The notes: generated by a model not told the origin, from the letters alone. A stretch of DNA of 64,000 nt from Phytohabitans aurantiacus (GCF_027923225.1 NZ_BSDI01000004.1:249528-313527), one strand, 5' to 3'. Positions 20,339 through 29,863 are shown, counted from the stretch's first letter. Translations and numbers: made by a program.

Positions 20339-20925
20339 TCGTAGCCCTTGCGCCGATACACGACGCTGGGCCGGCCCGATTCCTTGTCGAGGAACAAGTA
20401 GAAGTCGTGCCCGACGAGCTCCATCTGGAACAGAGCGTCGTCGATGGTCATCGGCTCACCCGTGTGTTCCTTCTCCCGCACGATGTGCCAGGGCTGGTCG
20501 TCGTACTCCTCCTCGATGACCGGTGCGGGAGAACGGCTCCCGTTGACCGATGGAGTACCCGGAAGCTCGGTCGGCAGGCCCGCCGTCGCCGCGGCGACGG
20601 AGACGGGTGCGCGCCGGCCGCGATGGACGCGGCGCCGGTCGGCGGCGCGGCGCAGCCGGGTGTCGAGCTTCGAGATCGCGACGTCGAGCGCGGCGTAGAA
20701 GTCCTGCGCACAGGCTTCCGCGCGAACCACCGGCCCGCGGGAGAACACCGTGATCTCTACGCGCTGGCAGTGGTCGGACTGTCGCGGGTTTCGTTCGTGG
20801 AATAGTTCGACGTCGACGCGGATGAGCTTGTGGTCGTAGCGCTCAATCTTTGCGAGTTTTTCGGACACATGAACTCGGTAGTGATCGGGCACTTCGACGT
20901 TGCGCCCCTTGACGACGATGTCCAC
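20311..20925 (-). CDS. hpf: Long-form ribosome hibernation promoting factor
   Basis: Hpf binds the decoding centre of idle 30S subunits and, in its long form, joins ribosomes into 100S dimers. The 204-aa protein has the N-terminal S30AE domain (~1-100, MDIVVKGRNVEVPDHYRVHV), a basic linker (RRVHRGRRAP) and the C-terminal dimerisation domain (~140-204, PMTIDDALFQMELVGHDFYL). GTG 20925 is the start. It sits in the conserved comF-hpf-secA neighbourhood. A sigma-B/F-type promoter at 21059-21083 suggests induction by stress or stationary phase. Confidence 0.96.
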   Translation of the reverse strand: MDIVVKGRNVEVPDHYRVHVSEKLAKIERYDHKLIRVDVELFHERNPRQSDHCQRVEITVFSRGPVVRAEACAQDFYAALDVAISKLDTRLRRAADRRRVHRGRRAPVSVAAATAGLPTELPGTPSVNGSRSPAPVIEEEYDDQPWHIVREKEHTGEPMTIDDALFQMELVGHDFYLFLDKESGRPSVVYRRKGYDYGILSLAV

Positions 20926-21058
20926 GCGTGACCTCCCCCACGATTGTTCTGTGGTGATGTCACCGGCCCGTTGCCGATGACACTGAAGGAATCACTCCTC
21001 CTCTCGGCATCGGGCGTCCGAAGGTACGAGCCGCCCTTACGGGGTTGAACCCGTGGTC

Positions 21059-21083
21059 ATACCCCGGTGAAGTCGACGCTAAC
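21059..21083 (-). promoter_or_regulatory. Sigma-B/F-like promoter upstream of hpf
   Basis: On the minus strand GTTA (21080-21083), a 15 bp spacer and GGGTAT (21059-21064) match the actinobacterial general-stress sigma consensus (GTTT, 14-16 bp, GGGTAT) except for one base. It would give a leader of about 125 nt before the hpf GTG. The rest of the 242 bp gap shows no gene. Confidence 0.55.
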
Positions 21084-21167
21084 TCGTGTTCGGCCGCTCG
21101 TCACCCCTCCAGGCAAGACCGGTTCGAGAAGAATCGCCCAGGCCGCACGAACGGGTGAAAAGGATAT

Positions 21168-21875
21168 CTAGCCGGCCTGCCTCAACTGTGTCGCTGCGAG
21201 TACAGCGCCTGCACGGACCGTCACACCGGCGGTGGTCAACCGTCCCGAAATGGCCGCGAGTGTCGCTCCTGTCGTCAAAATGTCGTCGACCACGACCACC
21301 GCGCGACCGCGGGCGGCTCGCCGCAATGCCGGCGCCCGTCCAGGCGCCATCTGGAAGGCGTCCGCCGACGCCGCGAGCCGCTCGGCGCGGTCCAGTTCCG
21401 CGGAGTCGGCGCGCGGCCGCGCCCGCAGCGGGCGCGCCACCTCCGCCGGCCAGCCCGCGCGGCGCAGGCTCGCCGCCGCGTTCGCGGCAAGGCGGCGCAT
21501 GTGATCGCCATGCCGGCTCCGCGCCGCCCTCGCGGTGTCCGGCACCGGCACAAGGAGTACGCGGACAGGGGCCCCGCCCAGCCGGTGGGCGACCACGTCG
21601 GCGAGCAGGGCACCGAGAGGCACCGCCAACCCGTGCCGCCCCCGCTCCTTGTACGCGAGCAGAGCCTCCCGCAGCACCCCGGCGTACGGGCCCAGCGCAC
21701 CGCAGGGCGGCAGGCCCGCAGGTGCCGGAGTCGGACGTGCGGGGCCGGGCCGGAGCGCCGTCAGCTCGCCCGCACAGGCGTCGCACGCCCCGTACCGCAG
21801 CGGCACCCGCTCGGCACCGCAGCCGGCACACCCGGCGGGCAGCACCAGATCGGCGACAGCGGTCCAGACGCCCAC
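21168..21875 (-). CDS. ComF-family phosphoribosyltransferase-like protein
   Basis: The 235-aa protein has an N-terminal zinc ribbon with two Cys-x-x-Cys pairs (CAGCGAE, CDACAGE). Its C-terminal type I phosphoribosyltransferase domain has the PRPP-binding motif VVVVDDILTTGATL. ComF proteins act in DNA uptake in competent bacteria; in actinobacteria the role is unclear. It lies 5 bp after lpqB at the end of the mtrA-mtrB-lpqB transcript, a conserved arrangement. Confidence 0.9.
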   Translation of the reverse strand: MGVWTAVADLVLPAGCAGCGAERVPLRYGACDACAGELTALRPGPARPTPAPAGLPPCGALGPYAGVLREALLAYKERGRHGLAVPLGALLADVVAHRLGGAPVRVLLVPVPDTARAARSRHGDHMRRLAANAAASLRRAGWPAEVARPLRARPRADSAELDRAERLAASADAFQMAPGRAPALRRAARGRAVVVVDDILTTGATLAAISGRLTTAGVTVRAGAVLAATQLRQAG

Positions 21876-21880
21876 GGCGG

Positions 21881-23665
21881 TCAGTTCAGATAGAAGGGAG
21901 CGGTGGCAGAGCCCGGCGCCGCGTTCGAAGGACCGTTTACGACCTCGTTCGCCTCGATCACACCGTCTTGGTCCGGGCCCTGGCTGTCGTACCCCTTGCC
22001 GCCGGCGACGTACATCACGCTCTGGTTGTCGGTGGGGCTCCGGGGATAGTCGACCAGGTACGTCACCTGGGCCTCACCCCGCTCGTAGAGGACCTCCTCA
22101 GCCACGCCGTCGATCGTGACCGTGCCGATGGCGCTCCGGCCGCCACGCAGCCACGCGGCGGTGAGCTGGCCGTCGTCGTGCCAGGCCACCTCGGTGAACT
22201 GCTGGAGCGAGGTCGGCACCGCGCGGGCCGCCTGCACCTCGACCGACTGATCGTCACGGCCGATCGCGGCGACGTACAGCCGCCCGCCCGCCACCACCGC
22301 GATCCGCCGGCCATCCGGTGCGGCGCTGACCGCGCTGACCGCGCCACCAACGCCCGGCAGGCTGACCTGGGTGAGTGCGCCCCCATCCAGCCCGAACCGG
22401 TACAGCTTGCCGCCCACCACGACGAGCCCCGTGTCGAGCGGCGCCTTCAGCCACACCGGCCGCCCGATCGCCTCCCGCACCGTGTCGACCGGGGTGAACC
22501 CGCGCGGCCGGTCTCCGCCGGTCGTACCGACGAGCAGCCGCTGCCCAGCCCCCTGCTTCACGACGAGCGCGGCGGCCGTCACGCCCGAGCCGCTGGCGAG
22601 CGCCGCGAGAAGGATGTCGTGGTTCACCGCGTTGGTGATGATCGCGGGCAGCGGGTCGCGGCCACCGTTGGGAGAGCTGTTGAGCCGATAGATCCGGCCT
22701 CCGTAGATCGCGAACCGCTCGGGTGTCTCGGCCGATGTGTACGCCGGGTTCGCGTCGAGGAACGCCTGGTCTTCGGTGATCACGCGCGGCGACTGCCCCT
22801 CGATCCGCAGCTCCAGGTCTTTGCGCATCGACGACGGCAGTGACCACATGAGCTGCCTGCCCAGCTCGACCGGGTCGTAGTCCTGCGCACCCGCCTCGGC
22901 GGACAGGCTGATCTCCAGCCGATCGCCGGTATCGGGCACCGTGCCCGTGCGCTGGGTGCCGGCCGGCAGCCGCCGTACCGCCGCTCCCAACAGCTCGGAC
23001 GGGCCGGCGATCAGCCGGTCGAGGATCTCGGTGGGCTGGCCCGCGGGCGAGACCGCCCGCGGCATGTACCGGGGGTCGGGCACCAGCCCGGTGCGCTCGA
23101 CGTTCCAGAAGTAGATGTTCTGCCGCTCGTAGTAGATGCTGAGCGCGGCGACGTCGAGCAGCAGCACGTCGGGTGGCGTCGTGACGAACCAGCCGGGTTT
23201 GCCCTCGACCTCGCCGACCTTGATCGTGTACGTCGTCGCGGTCTGCGTCGGCGGGTTCACCTGCCCGTCGCCGTCGAGCATGCCGACCTGATCGACCTGA
23301 AGCGTGGCCGTCGCGGTGCCGTCACCGTTGTCGGCCACCGTGCGCGTGCGCACCCGCACCAGGTTGAGCGACGGCTCCTCCTGCGTCGCCTTGAAGCCGC
23401 TGCGAACCGCGGGCGCCAGATAGAGGCTCACCCGGGCGTGGGCATCGCGTGCCTCACCGGCGGCGGCCTGGAGGTAGTTGTCGACGAACTGGTCCTTCGA
23501 GGCGGCCGCCTCGCGCGGTGGCGGATCGGCACTGGCGCCCTCGGTGGCGAACCCGGGAGACGGGCCCGGCCCGTCGACGCGCACCGGTGTCTCGTCGGGG
23601 ATCCCACAGCCGGCCATCCCGACGCCAGCGGCCACCACCACGGCAAGTACCGCCCGCAGTCTCAC
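21881..23665 (-). CDS. lpqB: Lipoprotein LpqB
   Basis: LpqB is a membrane-anchored lipoprotein that works with the MtrAB system. The 594-aa protein starts with a lipoprotein signal (AVVVAAGVGMAGCGIP, lipobox Cys ~20). A GerMN-like domain (~60-320) and a beta-propeller C-terminal half (~340-594) follow. Its start overlaps the mtrB stop by 4 bp, so translation is coupled. It probably modulates MtrB sensing outside the membrane. Confidence 0.95.
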   Translation of the reverse strand: MRLRAVLAVVVAAGVGMAGCGIPDETPVRVDGPGPSPGFATEGASADPPPREAAASKDQFVDNYLQAAAGEARDAHARVSLYLAPAVRSGFKATQEEPSLNLVRVRTRTVADNGDGTATATLQVDQVGMLDGDGQVNPPTQTATTYTIKVGEVEGKPGWFVTTPPDVLLLDVAALSIYYERQNIYFWNVERTGLVPDPRYMPRAVSPAGQPTEILDRLIAGPSELLGAAVRRLPAGTQRTGTVPDTGDRLEISLSAEAGAQDYDPVELGRQLMWSLPSSMRKDLELRIEGQSPRVITEDQAFLDANPAYTSAETPERFAIYGGRIYRLNSSPNGGRDPLPAIITNAVNHDILLAALASGSGVTAAALVVKQGAGQRLLVGTTGGDRPRGFTPVDTVREAIGRPVWLKAPLDTGLVVVGGKLYRFGLDGGALTQVSLPGVGGAVSAVSAAPDGRRIAVVAGGRLYVAAIGRDDQSVEVQAARAVPTSLQQFTEVAWHDDGQLTAAWLRGGRSAIGTVTIDGVAEEVLYERGEAQVTYLVDYPRSPTDNQSVMYVAGGKGYDSQGPDQDGVIEANEVVNGPSNAAPGSATAPFYLN

Positions 23666-25317
23666 GCTGTCACCTCCGCCTGCGGCACCAGGCGCAGCGG
23701 CGACGAGGTGAGCCGGTCACCGGCCCGTACCGGCACCGTAAGCCGGAACTGCGCGCCCTGGCCCGGCGCGCCCCACGCCTCCAGCCAGCCGCCGTGCAGC
23801 CGCGCGTCTTCCAGGCTGATCGACAGCCCGAGCCCCGTGCCGCCCGTCTGCCGCGCCCGCGAGGGGTCGGCTCGCCAGAACCGGTTGAAGACCAACTTCT
23901 CCTCGCCCGGCCGCAGGCCGACGCCGTGGTCGCGAACCGTCACCGCGACGGCGGAGTCGTCGACGCCCAGCGTCACGACGACGGGCCGGCCCTCCCCGTG
24001 CTCGACCGCGTTGCCCACCAGGTTGCGCAGCACGCGCTCGACCCGGCGAGGGTCGACCTCGGCGATCACCGGCGTGTCGGGCAGGCGCAGGTCGACCGCC
24101 ACACCGGCCCGGTCGGCCACGCCAGCGAGCCGGTCGACGACCCGGCGCACCACCGGTACGAGGTCGGTGGGCTCGGCGTCGAGCATCGCGAACCCAGCGT
24201 CGAACCGGCTGATCTCCAGCAGGTCGGTGAGCAGGCTCTCGAACCGGTCGAGCTCGGCCTGCAGCAGCTCGGCCGAGCGGGCGACGGCCGGATCGAAGTC
24301 GTCGCGCCCGGCGAAGATCAGGTCGGCCGCCATCCGGACCGTGGTCAGGGGCGTGCGCAGCTCGTGCGACACGTCGGAGGTGAACCTGCGCTGCAACCGC
24401 GACATCTCCTCCAGCCGCACGATCTGGCGCTGGAGGTTCGTCGCCATCTGGTTGAACGCCGCGGCGAGCTGGGCGAGGTCGTCTTCGCCGTTGACCGCCA
24501 TGCGCTGGTCGAGCAGGCCGGCGGAGAGCCGCTGGGCGGTGCGGGCGGCCACCCGTACCGGGTTGACCACCAGCCGGGTCACGAGCGCGGCCAGCACGCC
24601 GAGCAGCACCACCAGCGCCACGCCGGTGAAGAGCACCATCGTGCGGATCTGGTTGGCCGTCTGGTCTTCGGTCGTCAGGGGCACGATCCGGTACAGCTCG
24701 ACCTGGCCGAAGTCGGTGGGCACCCGGGAGCCGTAGACGAGGTACTTCGTCGGGCCACCACCGAGGTCCGCGGTGCGGATCTGCCGGGCGACCTGGCCCT
24801 GATAGGCCACCTCGTCTTCGAGCTGATCGCCGATCAGGGGGCTGACGTCGACGCCGCGCGGGGCCGCGGTCTTGAGGTTGCTGTGCCTGACCGCCGTCAG
24901 CGCCACGAAGCCGCCCTGCTCGGGGCCGCCTCCTGACAGGTACGAGGCGGTCGCGTTGAGCGTCACCTGGATCTCGCGGTTGTACCTGACCGGGTAGATG
25001 CTGAGCTGGTCAGCGGCGTACTGGACATCGTCGTGGAGCTGCGATTTCACCTCTGCCTCGGTGCCGTGGAGCAGGATGTTGGTGCTCTGCGTGGCCACGA
25101 GGTACGAGAAGCCGCCCACCAGCAGGCTGGAGGCGACCAGCGTGATGGTGACGACCCGGAAGTGCAGCGACCGCCGCCACGTGCCGTGCACCGGCGCGGC
25201 GAACGCGGCACCCCGCTGGGCGGCCTTCCGCCAGGCGCGGTGGGCAGCGACCAGCGCGCGCTTGCCGAGAGCGGAGGCCTTGCCGAGCGCGGATGCGGAG
25301 GGTGCCGAGAGTGCCAC
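23662..25317 (-). CDS. mtrB: Sensor histidine kinase MtrB
   Basis: MtrB phosphorylates MtrA and couples cell-wall and division state to transcription. The 551-aa protein has two membrane segments (~55-76 and ~218-242) flanking an extracellular sensor domain, then HAMP. HisKA follows with SHELRTPLTTVRM (phospho-accepting His) and HATPase with NLVGNAVEHG, DHGVGL and TGGTGLGLSI. The N-terminal ~50 residues are basic and Ala-rich and lie in the cytoplasm. It follows mtrA after 13 bp. Confidence 0.96.
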   Translation of the reverse strand: MALSAPSASALGKASALGKRALVAAHRAWRKAAQRGAAFAAPVHGTWRRSLHFRVVTITLVASSLLVGGFSYLVATQSTNILLHGTEAEVKSQLHDDVQYAADQLSIYPVRYNREIQVTLNATASYLSGGGPEQGGFVALTAVRHSNLKTAAPRGVDVSPLIGDQLEDEVAYQGQVARQIRTADLGGGPTKYLVYGSRVPTDFGQVELYRIVPLTTEDQTANQIRTMVLFTGVALVVLLGVLAALVTRLVVNPVRVAARTAQRLSAGLLDQRMAVNGEDDLAQLAAAFNQMATNLQRQIVRLEEMSRLQRRFTSDVSHELRTPLTTVRMAADLIFAGRDDFDPAVARSAELLQAELDRFESLLTDLLEISRFDAGFAMLDAEPTDLVPVVRRVVDRLAGVADRAGVAVDLRLPDTPVIAEVDPRRVERVLRNLVGNAVEHGEGRPVVVTLGVDDSAVAVTVRDHGVGLRPGEEKLVFNRFWRADPSRARQTGGTGLGLSISLEDARLHGGWLEAWGAPGQGAQFRLTVPVRAGDRLTSSPLRLVPQAEVTA

Positions 25318-25330
25318 AGTCGGCCCCAGG

Positions 25331-26020
25331 CTATCCGGTGCCCGCCTTGTAGCCCACGCCCCGGACGGTCAGGATGATCTCCGGACGCTCCGGGTCGGGC
25401 TCGATCTTGGCCCGCAGCCGCTGGACGTGCACGTTGACCAGCCGGGTGTCGGCGGCGTGGCGGTATCCCCACACCTGCTCCAGCAGCACCTCGCGGGTGA
25501 ACACCTGGCGCGGCTTGCGGGCCAGCGCGACCAGCAGGTCGAACTCCAGCGGAGTCAGCTTGACCTCGTCGCCGTCACGGCTCACGGTGTGCGCCGGCAC
25601 GTCGATGTTGATCTGGTTACCGGGCGGGCCGATGGTCAACATCTCGGGCGCGGCGTCCTCGCCACGACGCAGCCGGGCCCGCATCCGGGCGACCAGCTCC
25701 TTGGGCTTGAACGGCTTGACCACGTAGTCGTCGGCACCGGACTCCAGGCCCAGCACGACGTCGACGGTGTCGCTCTTGGCCGTCAGCATGACGATCGGCA
25801 CGCCGGACTCGGTGCGGATCGACCGGCACACGTCGATGCCGCTCATTCCAGGCAACATCAGGTCAAGGAGGACTATGTCGGGACGGTTCTCCCGGAACGC
25901 GGCCAACGCCCGCTCGCCATCGGCTACGAAAGAGGGCAGGAAGCCCTCGCTGCGCAACACGATGCCGAGCATCTCGGCGAGTGCGGGATCGTCATCGACC
26001 ACCAGAACCCGTGCCCTCAT
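25331..26020 (-). CDS. mtrA: Response regulator MtrA
   Basis: This OmpR/PhoB-type activator is phosphorylated by MtrB. The 229-aa protein has a receiver domain (DDD at 9-11, phospho-acceptor D53 in IVLLDLMLPG, TAKSD, K in VVKPFKPKEL). Its C-terminal winged helix contains TPLEFDLLVALARKPRQVF and NVHVQRLRAKIE. ATG 26020 (MRARVLVVDDD) gives the normal family length. MtrA targets in other actinobacteria include division and cell-wall genes. It diverges from the DUF4129/MoxR operon. Confidence 0.96.
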   Translation of the reverse strand: MRARVLVVDDDPALAEMLGIVLRSEGFLPSFVADGERALAAFRENRPDIVLLDLMLPGMSGIDVCRSIRTESGVPIVMLTAKSDTVDVVLGLESGADDYVVKPFKPKELVARMRARLRRGEDAAPEMLTIGPPGNQINIDVPAHTVSRDGDEVKLTPLEFDLLVALARKPRQVFTREVLLEQVWGYRHAADTRLVNVHVQRLRAKIEPDPERPEIILTVRGVGYKAGTG

Positions 26021-26164
26021 GTGTTCAATATTCCACCTCGCCTCAGATCCGTGTGACCGGCTCCACGGGCGGTTTACCTGCGCATACGACAAATCGGACG
26101 ATCAACATCGGTCGTCAGGGTGGCCGGGGCGGACCGATTGGCCACACCGTGCCAGGATGGCGCA

Positions 26165-26986
26165 GTGCTGCCGCTGCGTCCCCTCACCGTCGGCGAGCTC
26201 CTCGACGCCGCGGTGACGTTGCTGCGGGCGCACGGCCGGGTGCTGCTGCCCGTGGCGGCGGTGCTCGCCGCGGCCGAGCAGCTGGTGCTCGCGCCCTTCC
26301 GGGAGTCGGCCGACGCGCAGCCGCCCGCCTACCTGCCCGACTCCGACCTCCTCGGCTGGTACTGGCTGCTGCTCGCCGTGGGCGCCGCCACCGAAATGAC
26401 CATCATCGTGCTGCTCGGCGGGCTCACGTCGCGGGCCGCGGCGGCCTCGATGCTCGGGCAGCCGCTCCCCGCCCGCCGGCTGCTCGACCCGCGCGGCGCC
26501 CGGTGGGGACGGGTCGCGCTGGTCGCGGGGGTGGCGGGCGCGACCATGTTCGCGGCGGCGCTCGCCGGACCGGCCTGGTTCGCCGTGTACGCCCTGCTGG
26601 GCCTGGCCGCCCCTGCCGTCGTACTCGATCGCCTCGGACCGGGACGGGCGCTGATGCGCAGCGCGGGCCTGGCGTGCCGTGCGGGCCTGCGGGCCGGTGT
26701 GGTGCGGATCCTCGGTTACCTGGCCTGGCTGGCGATCCGGGTGGCGCTCGGCTTCGGCGCGGTGGCCGCGCTCGACGCGCTCAGCCTCGACCGGCCGCAG
26801 TGGACGGGCCTGCTCAGCGCCGCCGCCTGGCTGCTGGTCAACACGCTCGCCTACCCGACGCTCGCCTGCCTCGACGCCGTGTTGCACCTGGAGACCCGGA
26901 TGCGCACCGAAGGGCTCGACATCCTGCTCTCCCGGGCCCGCCACCACGGCCGGTTGGCCCCTGACCTGCTCGTGCTGGCCCGATGA
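26165..26986 (+). CDS. Membrane protein at head of the DUF4129-MoxR-DUF58 operon
   Basis: The 273-aa protein begins VLPLRPLTVGELLDAAVTLL and has about six hydrophobic segments. It resembles the membrane-domain protein (glycerophosphodiesterase membrane domain-like) that often opens this actinobacterial cluster; no catalytic motif is present. GTG 26165 has AGGATGG about 6 bp upstream. The final ATGA overlaps the next start, so the five genes 26165-31152 are translationally coupled. Confidence 0.8.
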   Translation: MLPLRPLTVGELLDAAVTLLRAHGRVLLPVAAVLAAAEQLVLAPFRESADAQPPAYLPDSDLLGWYWLLLAVGAATEMTIIVLLGGLTSRAAAASMLGQPLPARRLLDPRGARWGRVALVAGVAGATMFAAALAGPAWFAVYALLGLAAPAVVLDRLGPGRALMRSAGLACRAGLRAGVVRILGYLAWLAIRVALGFGAVAALDALSLDRPQWTGLLSAAAWLLVNTLAYPTLACLDAVLHLETRMRTEGLDILLSRARHHGRLAPDLLVLAR

Positions 26987-27579
26987 GCCGGTGGTGGACC
27001 GAGTCGGTGGCGGCGCTGGGCGACGTCATCCCGCTCCCGCTGGCCGCGCTGCTTCTGGTGCTGATCGCGGGGCTGGTCGCGGCCGGCTGGTACTGGTGGC
27101 CGGCGTGGGTGCCGCGCCGGCGGCCGGCCTGGCTCCGGTGGCCGCGCCTGCGCATGCCACGCCTGCGGTGGCCCAGATTCCGCTGGCCCAGCTGGTCCTG
27201 GCGCCGCCGCGAGAGCGCGCCAGATACGGCCACCGGCAAGGCGCCCGCAGGCCCCGACGAGCTTCCCGACATGCCCGCGGCGGCGTTCGTCTCGCTGGCC
27301 GATCGGCTCGCCTCGCAGGGCCGGTACGCCGAGGCCGTGCGCGAGCGGCTGCGCGCGATGGTCCGCGAACTGGTCGACCGGCGCGTCGTCGAGCACCGTC
27401 CAGGGTGGACCGTCACCGAGCTGGCCGGCGCGGCTGGCAGAGCCCGGCCCGCGGTCGACGAGCCGCTGCGCGCGGCCGGTGGCGTCTTCTCCGACCTGTG
27501 GTACGGCCAGCTTCCCGCCACGTCCCAGCACGACGCGCGCATGCGTGAGCTGGCCGACCAACTGCGGCGGGCGCTCTGA
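26983..27579 (+). CDS. DUF4129 membrane protein with a Trp-Arg-Pro juxtamembrane repeat
   Basis: The 198-aa protein has one membrane helix (~15-40), a highly repetitive basic Trp/Pro stretch (~45-77, units such as LRWPRLRMPRLRWPRF) and a C-terminal DUF4129 domain. That domain (~95-190) contains RLASQGRYAEAVRERLRAMV and FSDLWYGQ. DUF4129 proteins occur with MoxR ATPases and DUF58 proteins and may belong to a membrane-bound assembly or transglutaminase-like system. The repeat could hug the membrane surface (inference). Confidence 0.85.
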   Translation: MSRWWTESVAALGDVIPLPLAALLLVLIAGLVAAGWYWWPAWVPRRRPAWLRWPRLRMPRLRWPRFRWPSWSWRRRESAPDTATGKAPAGPDELPDMPAAAFVSLADRLASQGRYAEAVRERLRAMVRELVDRRVVEHRPGWTVTELAGAAGRARPAVDEPLRAAGGVFSDLWYGQLPATSQHDARMRELADQLRRAL

Positions 27580-28898
27580 TGCGGATGCGGTGGCTCCGGA
27601 TGGCTGTCCCCCTCGGCATCGCCGCGCTGCTGTTGACGGTGACCGGGATCACGTACGCCGTCGAGCAGCCCGACCCGACCGACGCCGACTTCCTCAGTCC
27701 GGCCAGCGAGGCGCCGATCGGTGGCCGCGCACTCGCCGACGCGCTACGTGCCGAGGGCGTCGACGTGCACCGGACGACCAGCACCCTGGACGCGATCGGT
27801 GCCGCGTACGAGGGAGACGCCACGCTCTTCGTACCCGTGCCCGGCGTCTCGCACCCGGACTACCTGCGGATGTTGGAGTCCCTGCCGGCGAGCACCAGGA
27901 TCGTGCTCGTCGACCCGCCCGCGCGCACCCTCGACACCATCGCGGCCCCGGTCGCGGCCACCGGACGCCGGTGGGCGGCCAAGGCGACCGAACCGGGCTG
28001 CGCGCTCGACGAGGCCCGCCGCGCCGGCACGGCAGCGGCGCTGCGCCAGCGATACGAGGCGGACGGCGAGCGGTGCTACGACGCCGGCCTGGTCCGCACC
28101 CGGTGGTCAGCGGCCGAGTTGGTGGTGATCGGAGCGAACGAGCCGTTCCGCAACGACCGCGCCGGCGAGCACGGCAACCGCGCGCTCGCGGTTGGCCTGC
28201 TGGCTACGAAGTCCACAGTGGTCTGGCTCGACCTGCACGAGCTCGAAGAGCCGCCAGCGCAGCCGGTCGACCCGCCCGGCAGCGAGGAGCCCGAGCGAGA
28301 GTCCTCAGAGGACCCTTCGGGCGAGGGCGTCGTCGGAGGCGATCCGGGATCGGGCGAGAGCGGGGAAGGGCGGTCCGGCAACGGCTCCGGACAGTCCGAA
28401 GGGGACGGTGACAACGGGGCCGCGCCACCGAGCGAGGGGCGGAACCCGCTCTGGGACGCCTTCCCGGACTGGTTCTGGGCGATCCTCGTCCAGCTCGCTC
28501 TGGCCGCCCTTGTCGTAGCGGTCTGGCGGGCGCGGCGGCTCGGACCACCGGTCAGCGAGCCGCTGCCGGCGACGGTACGGGGCGCCGAGACGGTGCTCGG
28601 CCGCGGCCGGCTGTACCGCCGGGCCAAGGCGCGCGGGCCCACCGCAGACATCCTGCGAGAGGCGGCACGGCAGCGCACAGCCGCGCTGCTCCGGCTTGAG
28701 CCGGACGACGACGGCGAGGCGCTGGCCTCGGCGATCGCGGCGCACACCGGCCGGCCCAGGGACGACGTGGACGACCTGCTGTACGGTGCCTCCCCGGAGA
28801 CCGACGAGGAGCTGGTCGCGCTGGCCGCAGACCTCGACGCGCTGGCACACGAGGTCGGCGCGCCACCCGTGAGGACCGACGAAGGAGAGCAGCGGTGA
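27579..28898 (+). CDS. DUF4350 membrane protein
   Basis: The 439-aa protein has an N-terminal membrane helix (~8-28) and an extracellular DUF4350 domain (~45-235; DFLSPASEAPIGGRALADAL). An acidic Ser/Gly/Glu-rich linker (~240-290) leads to a second membrane helix (~298-322) and a cytoplasmic tail. DUF4350 is usually found beside MoxR and DUF4129 genes. Its ATG shares one base with the upstream stop (TGATG), and its stop overlaps the moxR GTG. Confidence 0.88.
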   Translation: MRMRWLRMAVPLGIAALLLTVTGITYAVEQPDPTDADFLSPASEAPIGGRALADALRAEGVDVHRTTSTLDAIGAAYEGDATLFVPVPGVSHPDYLRMLESLPASTRIVLVDPPARTLDTIAAPVAATGRRWAAKATEPGCALDEARRAGTAAALRQRYEADGERCYDAGLVRTRWSAAELVVIGANEPFRNDRAGEHGNRALAVGLLATKSTVVWLDLHELEEPPAQPVDPPGSEEPERESSEDPSGEGVVGGDPGSGESGEGRSGNGSGQSEGDGDNGAAPPSEGRNPLWDAFPDWFWAILVQLALAALVVAVWRARRLGPPVSEPLPATVRGAETVLGRGRLYRRAKARGPTADILREAARQRTAALLRLEPDDDGEALASAIAAHTGRPRDDVDDLLYGASPETDEELVALAADLDALAHEVGAPPVRTDEGEQR

Positions 28899-29863
28899 CC
28901 CAACCCGCCGACGCCGACCACGCCCGGGCGGCCCTGCACCGGCTGCGCGCCGAGGTGGCCAAGGCCGTGGTCGGGCAGGACGCCATCGTGAGCGGCCTGG
29001 TGATCGCGTTGCTGTGCCGCGGCCATGTGCTCCTCGAAGGCGTACCGGGTGTCGCCAAGACCCTGATGGTGCGCACCCTCGCCGCCGCGCTCGACCTGGA
29101 CGCCAAGCGCCTCCAGTTCACGCCCGACCTGATGCCCGGCGACGTCACCGGCTCGCTGGTGTACGACCCGCACAGTGCGGCGTTCGAGTTCCGGTCCGGG
29201 CCGGTGTTCACCAACCTGCTCCTCGCCGACGAGATCAACCGCACGCCGCCGAAGACCCAGTCGGCGCTGCTGGAGGTCATGGAGGAGCGGCAGGTGTCGG
29301 TCGAGGGCACGCCGCGCCCGCTCCCCGAGCCGTTCATCGTGGCCGCCACCCAGAACCCGATCGAGTACGAGGGCACGTATCCGCTCCCCGAGGCGCAACT
29401 CGACCGGTTCCTCATCAAGCTGACCGTGCCGCTGCCCGGCCGCGACGAGGAGATCGGGGTGCTGCGCGCACACCACAACGGATTCGATCCGCGCGATCTC
29501 AAGGCGGCCGGCGTGCAGCGGGTCGCCAGCGCGGCGGACCTGGCCGCGGGCCGGGCGGCCGTGCAGCGCGTGGGCGTCGCCGACGCCGTGCTCGGGTACG
29601 TCGTCGACCTGTGCCGCGCCACCCGCACGTCGCCGTCGCTGGAGTTGGGCGCCTCACCGCGCGGCGCGACCGCGCTGCTGGGCACCGCCAAGGCGTGGGC
29701 CTGGCTGGCCGGACGCGAGTACGTGACGCCCGACGACATCAAGGCGGTCGCGCGGGCCACCCTCCGGCACCGCGTCCGGCTGCGCCCGGAGGCCGAGCTG
29801 GAGGGCGTGACGCCGGACGCGGTACTCGACGCTGTGCTCGCCACCGTGCCAACGCCGCGGTAA
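28895..29863 (+). CDS. MoxR-family AAA+ ATPase
   Basis: The 322-aa AAA+ protein has the MoxR Walker A EGVPGVAKTLMVRTLA, Walker B LLLADEINRTPPKTQ, sensor-1 AATQNPIEYEGTYPLPEAQ and the C-terminal lid (ASPRGATALLGTAKAWAWL). MoxR ATPases act as chaperones that assemble or activate VWA-type partners, here probably the adjacent DUF58 protein. It starts at GTG 28895 overlapping the previous stop. Confidence 0.96.
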   Translation: MTQPADADHARAALHRLRAEVAKAVVGQDAIVSGLVIALLCRGHVLLEGVPGVAKTLMVRTLAAALDLDAKRLQFTPDLMPGDVTGSLVYDPHSAAFEFRSGPVFTNLLLADEINRTPPKTQSALLEVMEERQVSVEGTPRPLPEPFIVAATQNPIEYEGTYPLPEAQLDRFLIKLTVPLPGRDEEIGVLRAHHNGFDPRDLKAAGVQRVASAADLAAGRAAVQRVGVADAVLGYVVDLCRATRTSPSLELGASPRGATALLGTAKAWAWLAGREYVTPDDIKAVARATLRHRVRLRPEAELEGVTPDAVLDAVLATVPTPR

